47,330 bases of DNA from Winogradskyella sp. (GCA_030149115.1 JASBSE010000401.1:1-47330), one strand, 5' to 3'; counted from the first letter of the stretch, positions 18,038-26,392 are shown. Notes: a model not told the origin generated them from the letters alone. A program made the numbers and translations.

Positions 18038-18973
18038 CTATATATTAGTAATTACCAGTTCGATGTGGTTCATTACAGATAGTTTTTTAAGAGTTCCTAG
18101 ACCAGGAAAATGACCTCTTTGTTGCAAGTCCCTAAAAATTTCTACCGCTCGGGTATGAATGTTTTGTTGATTACACCAGGCTACTAATTTATCTAAAGCT
18201 TCAATAAACTTACCACCGATATCTGAAGTGTCACCATTTGAATCTGAAACAAAATGCTTTACCTTAATTTTACCTGTACCGTCAATATAAGATAGATGAA
18301 TTGCCACAGCTCTTGGTAAAAATCCAGAATCAGAATAATTATCGCCTATTGTGATAAAGTCACCAAATCCTACAAAACCGTCTTCTTGATAGTATCTGTA
18401 TTCTTCAGAAAAACTACTTTCTTGGTCTAAATAATCAGCATTTTTAGATAACTCCTTAAAATAATCATCAAGAGACACCCTTGTATTTTGTTCAAATTCT
18501 CGGTAATATCTTCTACTTGTTTTAGAGAAGTAAATTAAATTATAAACAACATTTAGGCTTGAACTTAACAACTCAATGTTTTCTGTTGTTGTTTCAGCAT
18601 TATGAATCAGAGTTACGCCATTATAATCTAGGTTTAAACCCTCAATAAATGGAATTAAAGTATCTAATTGTCTTGATGAAAAAGCATCGATAATTACAGC
18701 TAATTGATAATTTTTGTAATGATTTAGATTTTCAGTAAGAACATCAATTATTACTTGACGGTTGTTTTTTAAATCTCCAACTCTAGGGTTAATAACAACA
18801 TTAAAGTTGACATTTTTAGAAGCCAGTTCCTTTAAAGAAGATTTTAATGTGGAAGAACTCTTCACAGGTTCTATTACTGGTGAAGTCTTTAAAATATCGT
18901 TTGGAAATAAGCCACATAAATCTCTTAATGCGATTAACTCAAATTGTTTACCTCTGACATATGGGAAATACAT
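18038..18973 (-). CDS. sce7725 family protein (beta-protein-like)
   Basis: 311 residues. The opening YFPYVRGKQFELIALRDL, then PVIEPVKSS and INPRVGD, match the sce7725 family, named after a Sorangium cellulosum locus. The repeated strand-helix pattern resembles the Beta_protein family of phage T4, which looks like a TIM barrel; this relation is inferred from motif similarity. No experimental function is known to me. The gene overlaps sce7726 by 40 bp and nearly touches the RES gene. This tight three-gene order suggests that the products act together. Confidence 0.85.
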   Translation of the reverse strand: MYFPYVRGKQFELIALRDLCGLFPNDILKTSPVIEPVKSSSTLKSSLKELASKNVNFNVVINPRVGDLKNNRQVIIDVLTENLNHYKNYQLAVIIDAFSSRQLDTLIPFIEGLNLDYNGVTLIHNAETTTENIELLSSSLNVVYNLIYFSKTSRRYYREFEQNTRVSLDDYFKELSKNADYLDQESSFSEEYRYYQEDGFVGFGDFITIGDNYSDSGFLPRAVAIHLSYIDGTGKIKVKHFVSDSNGDTSDIGGKFIEALDKLVAWCNQQNIHTRAVEIFRDLQQRGHFPGLGTLKKLSVMNHIELVITNI

Positions 18974-19839
18974 ACTTTGCTTTTTTGTGATAAGAAATAT
19001 TCTAATTGTTGGTATTCAATATCTGAAAAATCCAAAGAATAACAAATATGCTTAAGCGATTCTGGGATTTGTCTTTCTTTAAAAACTTCCGGATTAGAAA
19101 TGTTCCTATATTTTAATTTTTGTACAACTAATTTTTGAAATTCTAAAATATCTATTTTTTTTGACATCTTAAGACATTCTCTAAAAATTTGGGTATTAGG
19201 AACATCAGGCACAAATTTAAAATAAGATCTCATCAAACTAATGTATTCATCTTTTCGTAATGTCTTGAAAAGAGCATCGTGCTTGAAAGTAAAGGTGTTT
19301 TTTTTAGCTTCTTTTACAGTTTTTAGTGCATTTCGTTGAGTTAACTCAATTATACCAATATTAGAATTATAATATTTCATTAATAGGTTTGGTATATGCT
19401 TTGAGCTTGTAACTATATAGATTTTATCTGCAAATTTTTCGTAATCAGATAACTGTTTATCTAACTTTTCCAGACCATCTAATTCTGTTTTGATTTCATA
19501 TATGCGAGCTTCACCGTTTAAAAGAACAAAGTCAGCAATTGAATTACCTATTTTAAATTCATTTAATGCTATAGTGCTTTTCAAACTATATTTTCTCAAT
19601 AAAAGCTTATTGATAAGAATGTTCTTATAAACATACTCATTTTTATAATTGCGAACTAAGGATTTGTAAATTTGATTTAGAACCTGAAGATTAGTAGTAC
19701 TCTCTTTGACTTTTGTATATCTATCGACACGATAAAATGTATCAAAATAATCTTCGTCTCTCACTATTTTTTTAAAATTAGCGGTAGAAAAAATTTGAGC
19801 TAAACTCCTAATTTGATTTAAATCTTTTGTTATCTCCAT
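18934..19839 (-). CDS. sce7726 family protein with PD-(D/E)XK nuclease-like core
   Basis: 301 residues. The segment NEYVYKNILINKLLL...ALNEFKIGNSIADFVLLNG is diagnostic for the sce7726 family. D103 (ADFVLL) and E115-I116-K117 (YEIKTE) have the spacing of a PD-(D/E)XK restriction-like nuclease site, with E94 upstream as a possible extra ligand. A DNA-cleaving or DNA-binding role is therefore inferred. It is the first gene of the operon with sce7725 and the RES protein. A possible -7 box (TAGATTTG, complement of 19848-19855) lies just upstream of the ATG, and a hairpin (19870-19890) separates it from the preceding ATPase gene. Confidence 0.85.
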   Translation of the reverse strand: MEITKDLNQIRSLAQIFSTANFKKIVRDEDYFDTFYRVDRYTKVKESTTNLQVLNQIYKSLVRNYKNEYVYKNILINKLLLRKYSLKSTIALNEFKIGNSIADFVLLNGEARIYEIKTELDGLEKLDKQLSDYEKFADKIYIVTSSKHIPNLLMKYYNSNIGIIELTQRNALKTVKEAKKNTFTFKHDALFKTLRKDEYISLMRSYFKFVPDVPNTQIFRECLKMSKKIDILEFQKLVVQKLKYRNISNPEVFKERQIPESLKHICYSLDFSDIEYQQLEYFLSQKSKVCISHMSEVNNLS

Positions 19840-19869
19840 ATATTTTACAAATCTACAAAATTCATATAG

Positions 19870-19890
19870 AAGTCGTAATTCTAACGACTT
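19870..19890. other. Hairpin between the DnaC-like ATPase and the sce7726 operon
   Basis: AAGTCGT-AATTCTA-ACGACTT is a perfect 7-bp stem. T bases follow it on the plus strand, but on the minus strand the downstream sequence is only A/T mixed. It may mark the boundary between the backbone and the defence cargo, as a weak terminator or an operator. Confidence 0.5.
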
Positions 19891-19922
19891 TTAGGTTTTT
19901 TTATTGGGTATGCGACTTTGTA

Positions 19923-20582
19923 TCAGGTTCTTTTGTCTTTACTTTCCTTATCAAAAGCAATCAAATTGAATAGTTGTCGCATTCTGGAACGTACTCTATT
20001 GCCGTATCTTTCTTCTAATTCTTGTGCATTTAAATTTGTTGTGGCGTGAGTTCTAGTTTTACGCTGAAGAAATAAATCGTAACGAGATAAGAGGATTTCG
20101 CCCATAACATTGCAATCTTTACCAAAATGTCTTCCAGTTGTTTCTACTCCTAAATCATCAAAGCAATAGAAATTACTACTTCCATATTCTTGAATGGTTT
20201 TGTAGCCAATATTGTTGAAAGCAAACGTGATGTTTCTTGCTGGGATTAATTCGTAAGATTTTTGGTGTGGTACGATGTTCCTTAATAATTTCATTAAACT
20301 GGTTTTACCACAACCAACAGGACCCGATAATAAAATCCCCTTGTTTGGATCTATATTTAGTTTTGCACAGGCTTCAAAATCACGAATGAAATAAATGCAT
20401 AGTTTATAAAGCACCACCTCATCTTCTTCATAAATCTTGAAGTTTTTGCCAAACATCAATTTCCCTTTTGCATCGAGGTAAATGAGTATGCTTTTGAAAT
20501 CATACTGAATACAATTGTCTTTTAACTCGCCAAGTTTGTATTGGACTCCTTTTTCGATGATTATGTGAGGTTGATTATTCAT
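19923..20582 (-). CDS. DnaC/IstB-like ATPase (helicase-loader type)
   Basis: 219 residues, a single AAA+ domain with Walker A GPVGCGKT (87-94), Walker B YCFDDLG (about 138-144), a sensor-like TTNLNAQELEERYG and the arginine-rich end RVRSRMRQLFNLI. This set is typical of DnaC-type loaders that place the replicative helicase on DNA, and of IstB. No transposase partner is present, so IstB is unlikely. It lies 79 bp after the replication-type winged-helix gene, and the two together suggest that the element replicates after excision. Confidence 0.85.
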   Translation of the reverse strand: MNNQPHIIIEKGVQYKLGELKDNCIQYDFKSILIYLDAKGKLMFGKNFKIYEEDEVVLYKLCIYFIRDFEACAKLNIDPNKGILLSGPVGCGKTSLMKLLRNIVPHQKSYELIPARNITFAFNNIGYKTIQEYGSSNFYCFDDLGVETTGRHFGKDCNVMGEILLSRYDLFLQRKTRTHATTNLNAQELEERYGNRVRSRMRQLFNLIAFDKESKDKRT

Positions 20583-20600
20583 TGTTATGCTGAATTAAGA

Positions 20601-20654
20601 CTTCTCGACTGCGCTCGAAGTGACAATGAGATTCTGAATCAAGTTCAGAATGAC
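20601..20654. repeat. REP-like interspersed palindromic sequences
   Basis: Two short palindromes lie in the gap between two backbone genes: CTTCTCGACTGCGCTCGAAG (20601-20620) and ATTCTGA-ATCAAG-TTCAGAAT (20631-20651). Sequences of this style recur between genes in flavobacterial genomes, which I know from general familiarity. Only one copy of each is in this window. Confidence 0.6.
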
Positions 20655-20661
20655 AAAAAAT

Positions 20662-21198
20662 TTAAAGTGGTTCGTTATAATTTTTATTTTTAGTTGTCCT
20701 AAGGTTGTCCGAATTTGGGACACTGCTATTTTGTTTTAAATCAATTTCAGAATCATTAAAACCTGAATTTTTAAAATTTTTCTGTTTATTACTGTTTTTG
20801 TTTTCTATAGTTTGTATATGTTTATATATAGGTACCAGTGCTTGTCCACTGCTTGTCTCGATTTGAGTAGAGTTGTGTCCTACTACTTGTCCAGAACTTG
20901 TCCCAAATTTGAGCATCTTAATTTTACTCCCTCTATACGGATTGTGGGATGGGAAATACACGATATATTTCCAATGATTTAATTCCTTGATGCATCTATG
21001 ATAGGTAGATTTAGAGCCTATTTTAGATAGTTGCATAACCTCATCACGGTTTATAAAAAACTCTTCTAAAAATCGGTTTAAATTCCACAACTGAAATAAG
21101 GCTATGTATAGGCTTATGTGGGTTGGGTTTAATCGACTATCTTTAGAGAATTGGTTGAAAACTGCGTTGAGATGTTTGATATAGTTTACTTCTTCCAT
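20662..21198 (-). CDS. Replication-type winged-helix protein of the element backbone
   Basis: 178 residues. Residues 1-100 form a helical domain (NPTHISLYIALFQLWN, FFINRDEVMQLSKIGSKSTYHRCIKELNHWKYIVYFPSHNP) with the layout of DnaD/RepA-like winged-helix proteins: culture-type helix, HTH, and a beta wing ending in PSHNPYRGSKIKML. The C-terminal 75 residues are low-complexity, rich in Asn, Ser and Lys. In this position, between a small HTH protein and a DnaC-like ATPase, replication initiation is the likely role. A transcription regulator is the alternative. Confidence 0.72.
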   Translation of the reverse strand: MEEVNYIKHLNAVFNQFSKDSRLNPTHISLYIALFQLWNLNRFLEEFFINRDEVMQLSKIGSKSTYHRCIKELNHWKYIVYFPSHNPYRGSKIKMLKFGTSSGQVVGHNSTQIETSSGQALVPIYKHIQTIENKNSNKQKNFKNSGFNDSEIDLKQNSSVPNSDNLRTTKNKNYNEPL

Positions 21199-21204
21199 AA
21201 GGGT

Positions 21205-21239
21205 GAGATTGCCACGTCGCTATAGCTCCTCGCAATGAC
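21205..21239. repeat. REP-like interspersed repeat
   Basis: GAGATTGCC and CGCAATGAC form outer arms around an internal GCTATAGC-type palindrome, filling the 42-bp gap between two backbone genes. Repeats with GATTGC...GCAATGAC ends are widespread between genes in Bacteroidota, known from general familiarity. Confidence 0.6.
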
Positions 21240-21240
21240 A

Positions 21241-21519
21241 CTAAAATTTGTTATGGATGCGGTTTTCTTCCATTACTTTTAGGATTTCTTCGTAGTCGTA
21301 ATAGATAACACCACCAACTTTAGTGTAGGGTAGTGTGCCATTGATACGCAAATTTTGTAATGTTCCTGGTGAGATGCTTAAAAGGTCTCTTACTTCTGGT
21401 GATTTCAACCATTTTTTAGGTGCAAAACCTGATTGATGGTTAATGATTGCTTTGATGTCTTCCAGTAATTCTTCTTTAAATTCTCGTAGGTCTTCGGTAG
21501 TAATAATTGTTGCTGCCAT
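21241..21519 (-). CDS. Excisionase-like helix-turn-helix protein
   Basis: 92 residues. The N-terminal half is an acidic helix (TTEDLREFKEELLEDIKAIIN). The C-terminal half is an HTH_17/MerR-like winged helix, KKWLKSPEVRDLLSISPGTLQNLRINGTLPYTKVGGVIYYDYEEI, typical of excisionases and of small regulators next to RteC. Its likely job is to bend DNA at the element ends or control backbone genes. Its upstream region has a perfect inverted repeat and a 15-bp sequence also found upstream of the integrase, which supports a link to excision. Confidence 0.85.
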   Translation of the reverse strand: MAATIITTEDLREFKEELLEDIKAIINHQSGFAPKKWLKSPEVRDLLSISPGTLQNLRINGTLPYTKVGGVIYYDYEEILKVMEENRIHNKF

Positions 21520-21582
21520 AGTAAAGTTTTAAGTTAAATAGCTACCGCCTCGAACTCTCATTCTCGGCAGCAGCTATTAATG

Positions 21583-21654
21583 TGATTTGACTTTCGTTTG
21601 GCAAATATGAAGTGAATTGGTAAGCTTTATTCACAACGGGGATTGTGTTGTGAA
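21583..21654. promoter_or_regulatory. Regulatory region of the HTH gene: 15-mer shared with the integrase region, and an inverted repeat
   Basis: TGATTTGACTTTCGT (21583-21597) is the exact reverse complement of 46595-46609, upstream of the integrase. TTCACAAC (21630-21637) and GTTGTGAA (21647-21654) form a perfect inverted repeat with a 9-bp spacer. Both lie in the 144-bp gap between RteC and the HTH gene, where the HTH promoter must be. They are candidate binding sites for the HTH protein or RteC. Confidence 0.65.
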
Positions 21655-21663
21655 CGATTTTAC

Positions 21664-22512
21664 CTAAATCCCTTCATCGGTATCTTCCATTCGTTTTAGC
21701 AATCCTTTATTTAATGTGGTAAGGAATTTTGCTCTATCGGCTTTCCGAGTCCTAATTTCAAGGAATGTACGACGGTATTGCCCTAAATCTATTTCAAAAA
21801 TATGTTCAAAATATTCTGCAATATCTTTTAAATCAGCAGCACCATTATTAAAGACACCTTCTGTGTGTAATGCATAAACCAGCTCAATTAAGGCTACTTT
21901 TGGGCTTGTCCAAATCATTTTCAAGTTCGGTTTGCGTTGTGATTTTTCGCCATTGTCTTTATTACCAATTAATACTAAATTATTTTCTAAATACAATTGA
22001 ATTAAATCGTTTGCCAATATTTTGGCCACTTTATAATCGTGCGATGTTGAGAAACTTGTATCTGCTTCGAAATAGTAACTATCTAAAGACATCTTAATAT
22101 CAAACCTACTACGCAGGAAATATTTATGGTCTAAATAGGTGCTTCTTGAACGGTAATATCTATAAAACTCTAGCTCATTATCAAAAAATGCTTTTAGCTT
22201 AACTAATTCATTATTGTAATATTTTTTTACTATTCTATTACCTCCATTTGGTTTCTTCATTTCGATTTTAAAAATCGTGTTATAGTAAATGAGTTTAGAG
22301 GTAAATTGTGGCTTTATTTCTTTAAAGAACTTAATTTCTTCAGCATCTGTCTTGAACTTTGTTTTTTGTACTACAATCTTTAATGCTTTGATGGTTTTTA
22401 AAATGACTTCAATTGCACGTTCACAACGTGTGGATTCATTGTCTATTTCTAAATTTATAAAGCTTAATTGATCGTTAAGATTAGTTAGTAGGCTGTTTAT
22501 TTTTGAACTCAA
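21664..22512 (-). CDS. rteC: RteC family regulatory protein
   Basis: 282 residues. The C-terminal half carries the RteC pattern: TSPKVALIELVYALHTEGVFNNGAADLKDIAEYFEHIF and RTFLEIRTRKADRAKFL. In the Bacteroides element CTnDOT, RteC activates the excision operon, so here it probably controls excision of this element; the tetracycline link is not implied, as no tet gene is present. The open frame begins after a stop and its only suitable start is a TTG (complement of 22510-22512). The upstream region directly abuts a remnant of a tetR gene, so the original promoter may have been replaced. Confidence 0.85.
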   Translation of the reverse strand: MSSKINSLLTNLNDQLSFINLEIDNESTRCERAIEVILKTIKALKIVVQKTKFKTDAEEIKFFKEIKPQFTSKLIYYNTIFKIEMKKPNGGNRIVKKYYNNELVKLKAFFDNELEFYRYYRSRSTYLDHKYFLRSRFDIKMSLDSYYFEADTSFSTSHDYKVAKILANDLIQLYLENNLVLIGNKDNGEKSQRKPNLKMIWTSPKVALIELVYALHTEGVFNNGAADLKDIAEYFEHIFEIDLGQYRRTFLEIRTRKADRAKFLTTLNKGLLKRMEDTDEGI

Positions 22513-22518
22513 ATAGTT

Positions 22519-22630
22519 TTATTTTCATTAAACTTATTTAATGTTTCTACCCTCTTTTACTGCTACCAACTCATGTGAAACAATAAATTCAAGGGTATTT
22601 TTAAATTATTTATCAAAGATTGCAGAAATG
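22519..22630 (-). pseudogene. Remnant of a tetR gene (C-terminal end)
   Basis: Read on the minus strand, this stretch aligns with the end of the intact tetR gene at 30792-31424. One frame gives NTLEFIVSHELVAVKEGRNIK and a stop, beside NTLKFLNSLFLHRLVSVKGLETLN in the intact protein. The bases match in long blocks, for example the AGAAAC(A/G)TTAAATA region. Frame breaks and stops precede it. It sits exactly between the DUF4833 stop and the RteC start. A second fragment lies at 29359-29400. Confidence 0.72.
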
Positions 22631-23158
22631 TTATTCAACTATCAATTTCTCTATTGCATTTTCATTAGAAGTAAAATCTTTTCCTGAAAACAGAACATAT
22701 TTTGCTTTTGTTTTTATGGAAGTAGAACTATCTTCAAGTTCAACAAAAATGTTTTCCAAGTATAATTTACGATTATTTATGGTTACATAAACTTTAGATT
22801 TTTGGTTAGGATAATGAATTAGATAAAATTTTAATTTTGATGATGCTGCCAAATGCATTTCTATAAGGTTCGGTGCAATTATTTTTGTGTTCATTCCGTA
22901 TGCAAAATCTTTTTGCACTTTACTTAATGGTTTTTTAACACCTCCTTCTGTATAGACAATGCGATACTCAACTATTGGGTTCTTTGTATTAATAGATTCT
23001 CCTTCCATATTTGCATCATACACATAAGTATTATGATTATTGCTGTGTTGTATATAAAAAAGTCGTGTCGCTGTTTTTTCAGGTTTTGGGTAGTTTTCCT
23101 GTGAAAAGACAATTGTGTTGCTAAAGAAACAAAAGAAAAAAGGTAATAAAGTCTTCAT
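22631..23158 (-). CDS. DUF4833 domain protein, exported (copy A)
   Basis: 175 residues with a signal peptide (MKTLLPFFFCFFSNTIVFSQ). The DUF4833 hallmark is clear: RLFYIQHSNNHNTYVYDAN, then EYRIVYTEGG and AYGMNTK. The function is unknown; the product is probably periplasmic or surface bound. It is about three-quarters identical to copy B at 36567-37094, which has exactly the same length. Each copy follows a patatin gene by 36-37 bp in the same order, so the pair is a unit, perhaps an enzyme and its envelope partner. Confidence 0.85.
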   Translation of the reverse strand: MKTLLPFFFCFFSNTIVFSQENYPKPEKTATRLFYIQHSNNHNTYVYDANMEGESINTKNPIVEYRIVYTEGGVKKPLSKVQKDFAYGMNTKIIAPNLIEMHLAASSKLKFYLIHYPNQKSKVYVTINNRKLYLENIFVELEDSSTSIKTKAKYVLFSGKDFTSNENAIEKLIVE

Positions 23159-23194
23159 GCAAAATCTTATATGTTTAATTTTTAAAAAATTAAA

Positions 23195-23962
23195 TTAATT
23201 AAGTATACGTAACAGTTCATCATTTTTTTCTCTAGCATATTCATAACCAGCTTTGTAAATTTCATCAATTTTTGAAAAATCAAATGTACCATAGGTTTCC
23301 ATTTTTGGCGGTTCCATATAAATATCACAAAGTTGTTTCTTATCCTCCACATTATAATTAATAGAAACTTTAACTATACGTTCTATGATGGCTTTATAAC
23401 TCCATTTTACAATGGGCGATTTAGGAATATTAGATACATTAACACCTATTATTTTATCGCATTTACCTTTAATCAAATTTGTAGGGAAATTGTTTAAAAT
23501 ACCGCCATCACATAAATAAGCATCATTAATATGCACAGGCTCAAATACCAAAGGTACAGCACAAGATGCCTTTACAGCTGTTGAAATGGATCCTTTATTA
23601 AATACTACTAATTCTGCATTTATCAAATTAGTTGCTGTTACAAAGATTGGTATTAGTAACTGATCAAAATCGTCGTGAGGAATGTATTTGTTTAAAATAC
23701 GTTTAAAAATATTGGGGGTAAACAGTCCTGCGGACTTTAATTCCAGACTAGAGCGACTAAAAAACTTTTCTGCTTTACCAATTTCTAATATTTCTTTAGG
23801 TTCATAACCTGCAGCTAAAAAAACACCAGCCAATGAACCGGCACTTGTTCCTGAAATAACGGAAGGTTGTATTCCAATTTCGTATAAGTATTGAAGCACA
23901 CCTAAATGTGCCATTCCTCGAATACCTCCTCCAGATAATGCAATGCCAATGGTTGGGTTCAT
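23195..23962 (-). CDS. Patatin-like phospholipase (copy A)
   Basis: 255 residues, a minimal bacterial patatin: oxyanion loop SGGGIRG (10-16), nucleophile S40 in GTSAG, and the dyad aspartate D152 in CDGG. All catalytic elements are intact, so lipid acyl hydrolase activity is expected. There is no signal peptide, so it is cytoplasmic or at the inner face of the membrane. It follows the SDR gene by 29 bp and precedes DUF4833 by 36 bp. It is clearly related along its full length to copy B at 37132-37896. Confidence 0.92.
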   Translation of the reverse strand: MNPTIGIALSGGGIRGMAHLGVLQYLYEIGIQPSVISGTSAGSLAGVFLAAGYEPKEILEIGKAEKFFSRSSLELKSAGLFTPNIFKRILNKYIPHDDFDQLLIPIFVTATNLINAELVVFNKGSISTAVKASCAVPLVFEPVHINDAYLCDGGILNNFPTNLIKGKCDKIIGVNVSNIPKSPIVKWSYKAIIERIVKVSINYNVEDKKQLCDIYMEPPKMETYGTFDFSKIDEIYKAGYEYAREKNDELLRILN

Positions 23963-23991
23963 ATTTTGTTGTAATTTATCTGTTTATACTC

Positions 23992-24750
23992 TTAATGTAT
24001 TGTCATACCACCATCTACAATATGTTCTTGTCCTGTAATGAAAGACGCTTCATCCGAAGCTAAAAACACAACAATTCCTGTTAATTCACTCGTTTCTGAA
24101 ATTCTTCCTAACGGAATTTCATCTAAGGCGCTTCTACCTTCTTTAGAGGCATCTTCATCGGTAGCTTCAATCATCATTGGCGTTAATACAAAACCTGGAT
24201 GCATAGAGTTTACTCGTATATTTTTTGGTCCGTATTCAAACGCAGCGCCTTTGGTCATTCCTCTAATAGCAAATTTACTTGCCATATAGGCAACGTTTGG
24301 AAAGCCAAAACAAGCTACAATACCTGCAATGGAAGATACATTGATAATAGACCCTACACCTGCTTTTAACATCGATGGTATTACGGCTTGCATTCCTAGC
24401 AAAATACTATGCTGATTAATCTCGATGACCTTGAGATAGTCTTCGTATTTTAAGTCCATTACTCCTGCAACAGGCCCTAAAATACCTGCATTATTTACAA
24501 GCACATTAATGTTTCCGAATGTTTTTTCTCCAATCTCTACAGCATTTTTCCAATCTTCAGGTTTTGTGATATCTAGTTTTATAAATAGTGCATTATCACC
24601 TAATTCATCTGCTAAGGCTTGTCCTAAATCCACTTTAATATCAGCTAGTATGACTTTAGCTCCTTGTGCTATAAATTCTCTTGCGTGGGCTTCGCCCATT
24701 CCTCTTGATGCGCCTGTAATAATGGCAACTTTGTTTTCTAATCTGTTCAT
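23992..24750 (-). CDS. Short-chain dehydrogenase/reductase
   Basis: 252 residues from the ATG of MNRLENKVAIITGAS; an upstream in-frame start would overlap the MFS gene and adds a non-homologous leader. Classical SDR features are the NAD(P) site TGASRGMG, NNAG, a catalytic serine in NVSSIAG and YxxxK as YMASK. The end (GQEHIVDGGMTIH) is typical. D35-like acidic residues after strand 2 (ILADIK) suggest NAD(H). The substrate is unknown. It is in an operon with the MFS efflux genes before it and the patatin after it, hinting at modification of the exported or inducing compound. Confidence 0.9.
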   Translation of the reverse strand: MNRLENKVAIITGASRGMGEAHAREFIAQGAKVILADIKVDLGQALADELGDNALFIKLDITKPEDWKNAVEIGEKTFGNINVLVNNAGILGPVAGVMDLKYEDYLKVIEINQHSILLGMQAVIPSMLKAGVGSIINVSSIAGIVACFGFPNVAYMASKFAIRGMTKGAAFEYGPKNIRVNSMHPGFVLTPMMIEATDEDASKEGRSALDEIPLGRISETSELTGIVVFLASDEASFITGQEHIVDGGMTIH

Positions 24751-24778
24751 ATTAAATATATTTATTGTTAACTGTTTT

Positions 24779-26389
24779 TTAAACCGCGACAGCACCTGCT
24801 CCAGCGGCTATAGTTTCTGTAGTATTTTTTCTTACTCTAAAATTATATCCTTTAATCGATTCGCCTTTAAGCAGTTTTCGTACTAATATTAATCTTCGGT
24901 AATAGGTGTTTTCAAAACGTATTGCCAAGGTGAATAGCATTATAATTATTCCTGCAATAATGGAATAACCATACAATGCTTTTGAAGCAGTAAGTACAGC
25001 TTGTATTCGCGAACGTCCATATACTGCCAGTCCACCACCTCTAAATTGTGATAAGTTTACTGCATCTAAATGATGTGCTATGTTTTCCAACCCTTGCAAC
25101 TGTAATTTGTAAAACAACCAAGAGTAAATGGCTCCAGCAAATGCTACACTTATCAATGAACGGACTACAATTGACAAGGATGCCACTGCTAAGGTTTCAG
25201 CCATATCAAAACCATCTAAGGTATAAAACCAAATACTTATAAAAAGAATGACCATTCCCATTCCTCTTAATATAGAAGGAACAATTAAATAGTTGATGTC
25301 AACTTCTGGACTGATTAAAAAATACATCATTACAAAGTGTAAGGTGTAAAAAATCATTCCTGAAATAATTAAAAATTTGGTAGGCCATTTTTTTGCATAC
25401 CACTTTCTAGCATAAATAGCCCCTATAATAATTCCTGGTACCATTGCGTAATTCAATAGGTTGTTGGTGAGCGAATCATAGCCAAGAATACCAACCGTAA
25501 AGGTGTTTTGAATAACACCCGAAGCTAAAAACATACCTAAACACATCAATAAAATAAAGCCTTGAATAAAGTTTTTCTTTTTAAAAACACTTAACGGAAC
25601 ATAAGGTCGTTTTAATCCTTTTTGTCGCCATAGAAAAAGAATCATAGTGATGATAAAGCCAATGGTTGAAGCTTGTATATAGCTTGAAGCAAACCAATCT
25701 TGTTGTTTGGCAAATACTAAGGTATAGGTTAATAGGAAAAAGGACACTACAAAAAGTAACATACTCAATAAATCAATTTGATATAAAGGTAGTTTTCTTG
25801 AAAATCGTAAGTCGTGCATAAAAATAACCGAGATAAGCACCAAAACAAGCATTATAATTGCCATTACCAAATAGACCGATTCCCATTGTAGGTTATAGGC
25901 AATTTTTGCAAAGAAATAACCTCCTATTTGAGCGGTTGAAATACTTAAAGGATAAAATACTGTATAAAATTTGGTTCGGTCGCCATCTGGACTTAGAATA
26001 AATAATAGCGGAAGTACAAACTCAATAATTGCAATGATTTTAAAAAAACCAATGACAAAGTTTGCTGCAATAATAACATACGGGCTATCTGTGGTTATAA
26101 TGGCTATTGAACACAATGCGATCATCGACAAACTGGTAATCATCAACTCTTTGCTTCTAAAGCGCATTTTAAACCGTAACAAATACGGTAAGGCTGTACC
26201 CATTCCAATAAAGGATGCATAGTTAGCGAATGAGAGATACTCTGAATACATACCCAAATCGCTCATCATATTGCTAAAATTGGCTGTATAAATTCCACCT
26301 ACAACCAATAACGGAAATAGGTATAGAATAATGAGCAATAGCATTGCGGGTTTGGGTACCCAATCTTTAAAAAGGCCTTGGTTATACAT
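24779..26389 (-). CDS. MFS transporter, inner-membrane part of a tripartite efflux pump
   Basis: 536 residues with about fourteen predicted membrane helices spread over residues 15-500, the layout of EmrB/QacA-type drug:proton antiporters, although the usual MFS loop motif is weak. It starts 3 bp after the HlyD-type adaptor stop and is preceded further upstream by a TolC-type channel, so the three form a complete envelope-spanning pump. The substrate is not predictable. The C-terminal 35 residues are cytoplasmic and basic. Confidence 0.88.
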   Translation of the reverse strand: MYNQGLFKDWVPKPAMLLLIILYLFPLLVVGGIYTANFSNMMSDLGMYSEYLSFANYASFIGMGTALPYLLRFKMRFRSKELMITSLSMIALCSIAIITTDSPYVIIAANFVIGFFKIIAIIEFVLPLLFILSPDGDRTKFYTVFYPLSISTAQIGGYFFAKIAYNLQWESVYLVMAIIMLVLVLISVIFMHDLRFSRKLPLYQIDLLSMLLFVVSFFLLTYTLVFAKQQDWFASSYIQASTIGFIITMILFLWRQKGLKRPYVPLSVFKKKNFIQGFILLMCLGMFLASGVIQNTFTVGILGYDSLTNNLLNYAMVPGIIIGAIYARKWYAKKWPTKFLIISGMIFYTLHFVMMYFLISPEVDINYLIVPSILRGMGMVILFISIWFYTLDGFDMAETLAVASLSIVVRSLISVAFAGAIYSWLFYKLQLQGLENIAHHLDAVNLSQFRGGGLAVYGRSRIQAVLTASKALYGYSIIAGIIIMLFTLAIRFENTYYRRLILVRKLLKGESIKGYNFRVRKNTTETIAAGAGAVAV

Positions 26390-26392
26390 TGG

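Noticed and set aside
19923..20582. IstB protein of an IS21-type insertion sequence
   Set aside because: No IstA transposase and no terminal repeats are nearby. The context is a replication backbone.
21664..22512. Tetracycline resistance element of CTnDOT type
   Set aside because: RteC alone is widespread; no tetQ, rteA, rteB or transfer genes are present.
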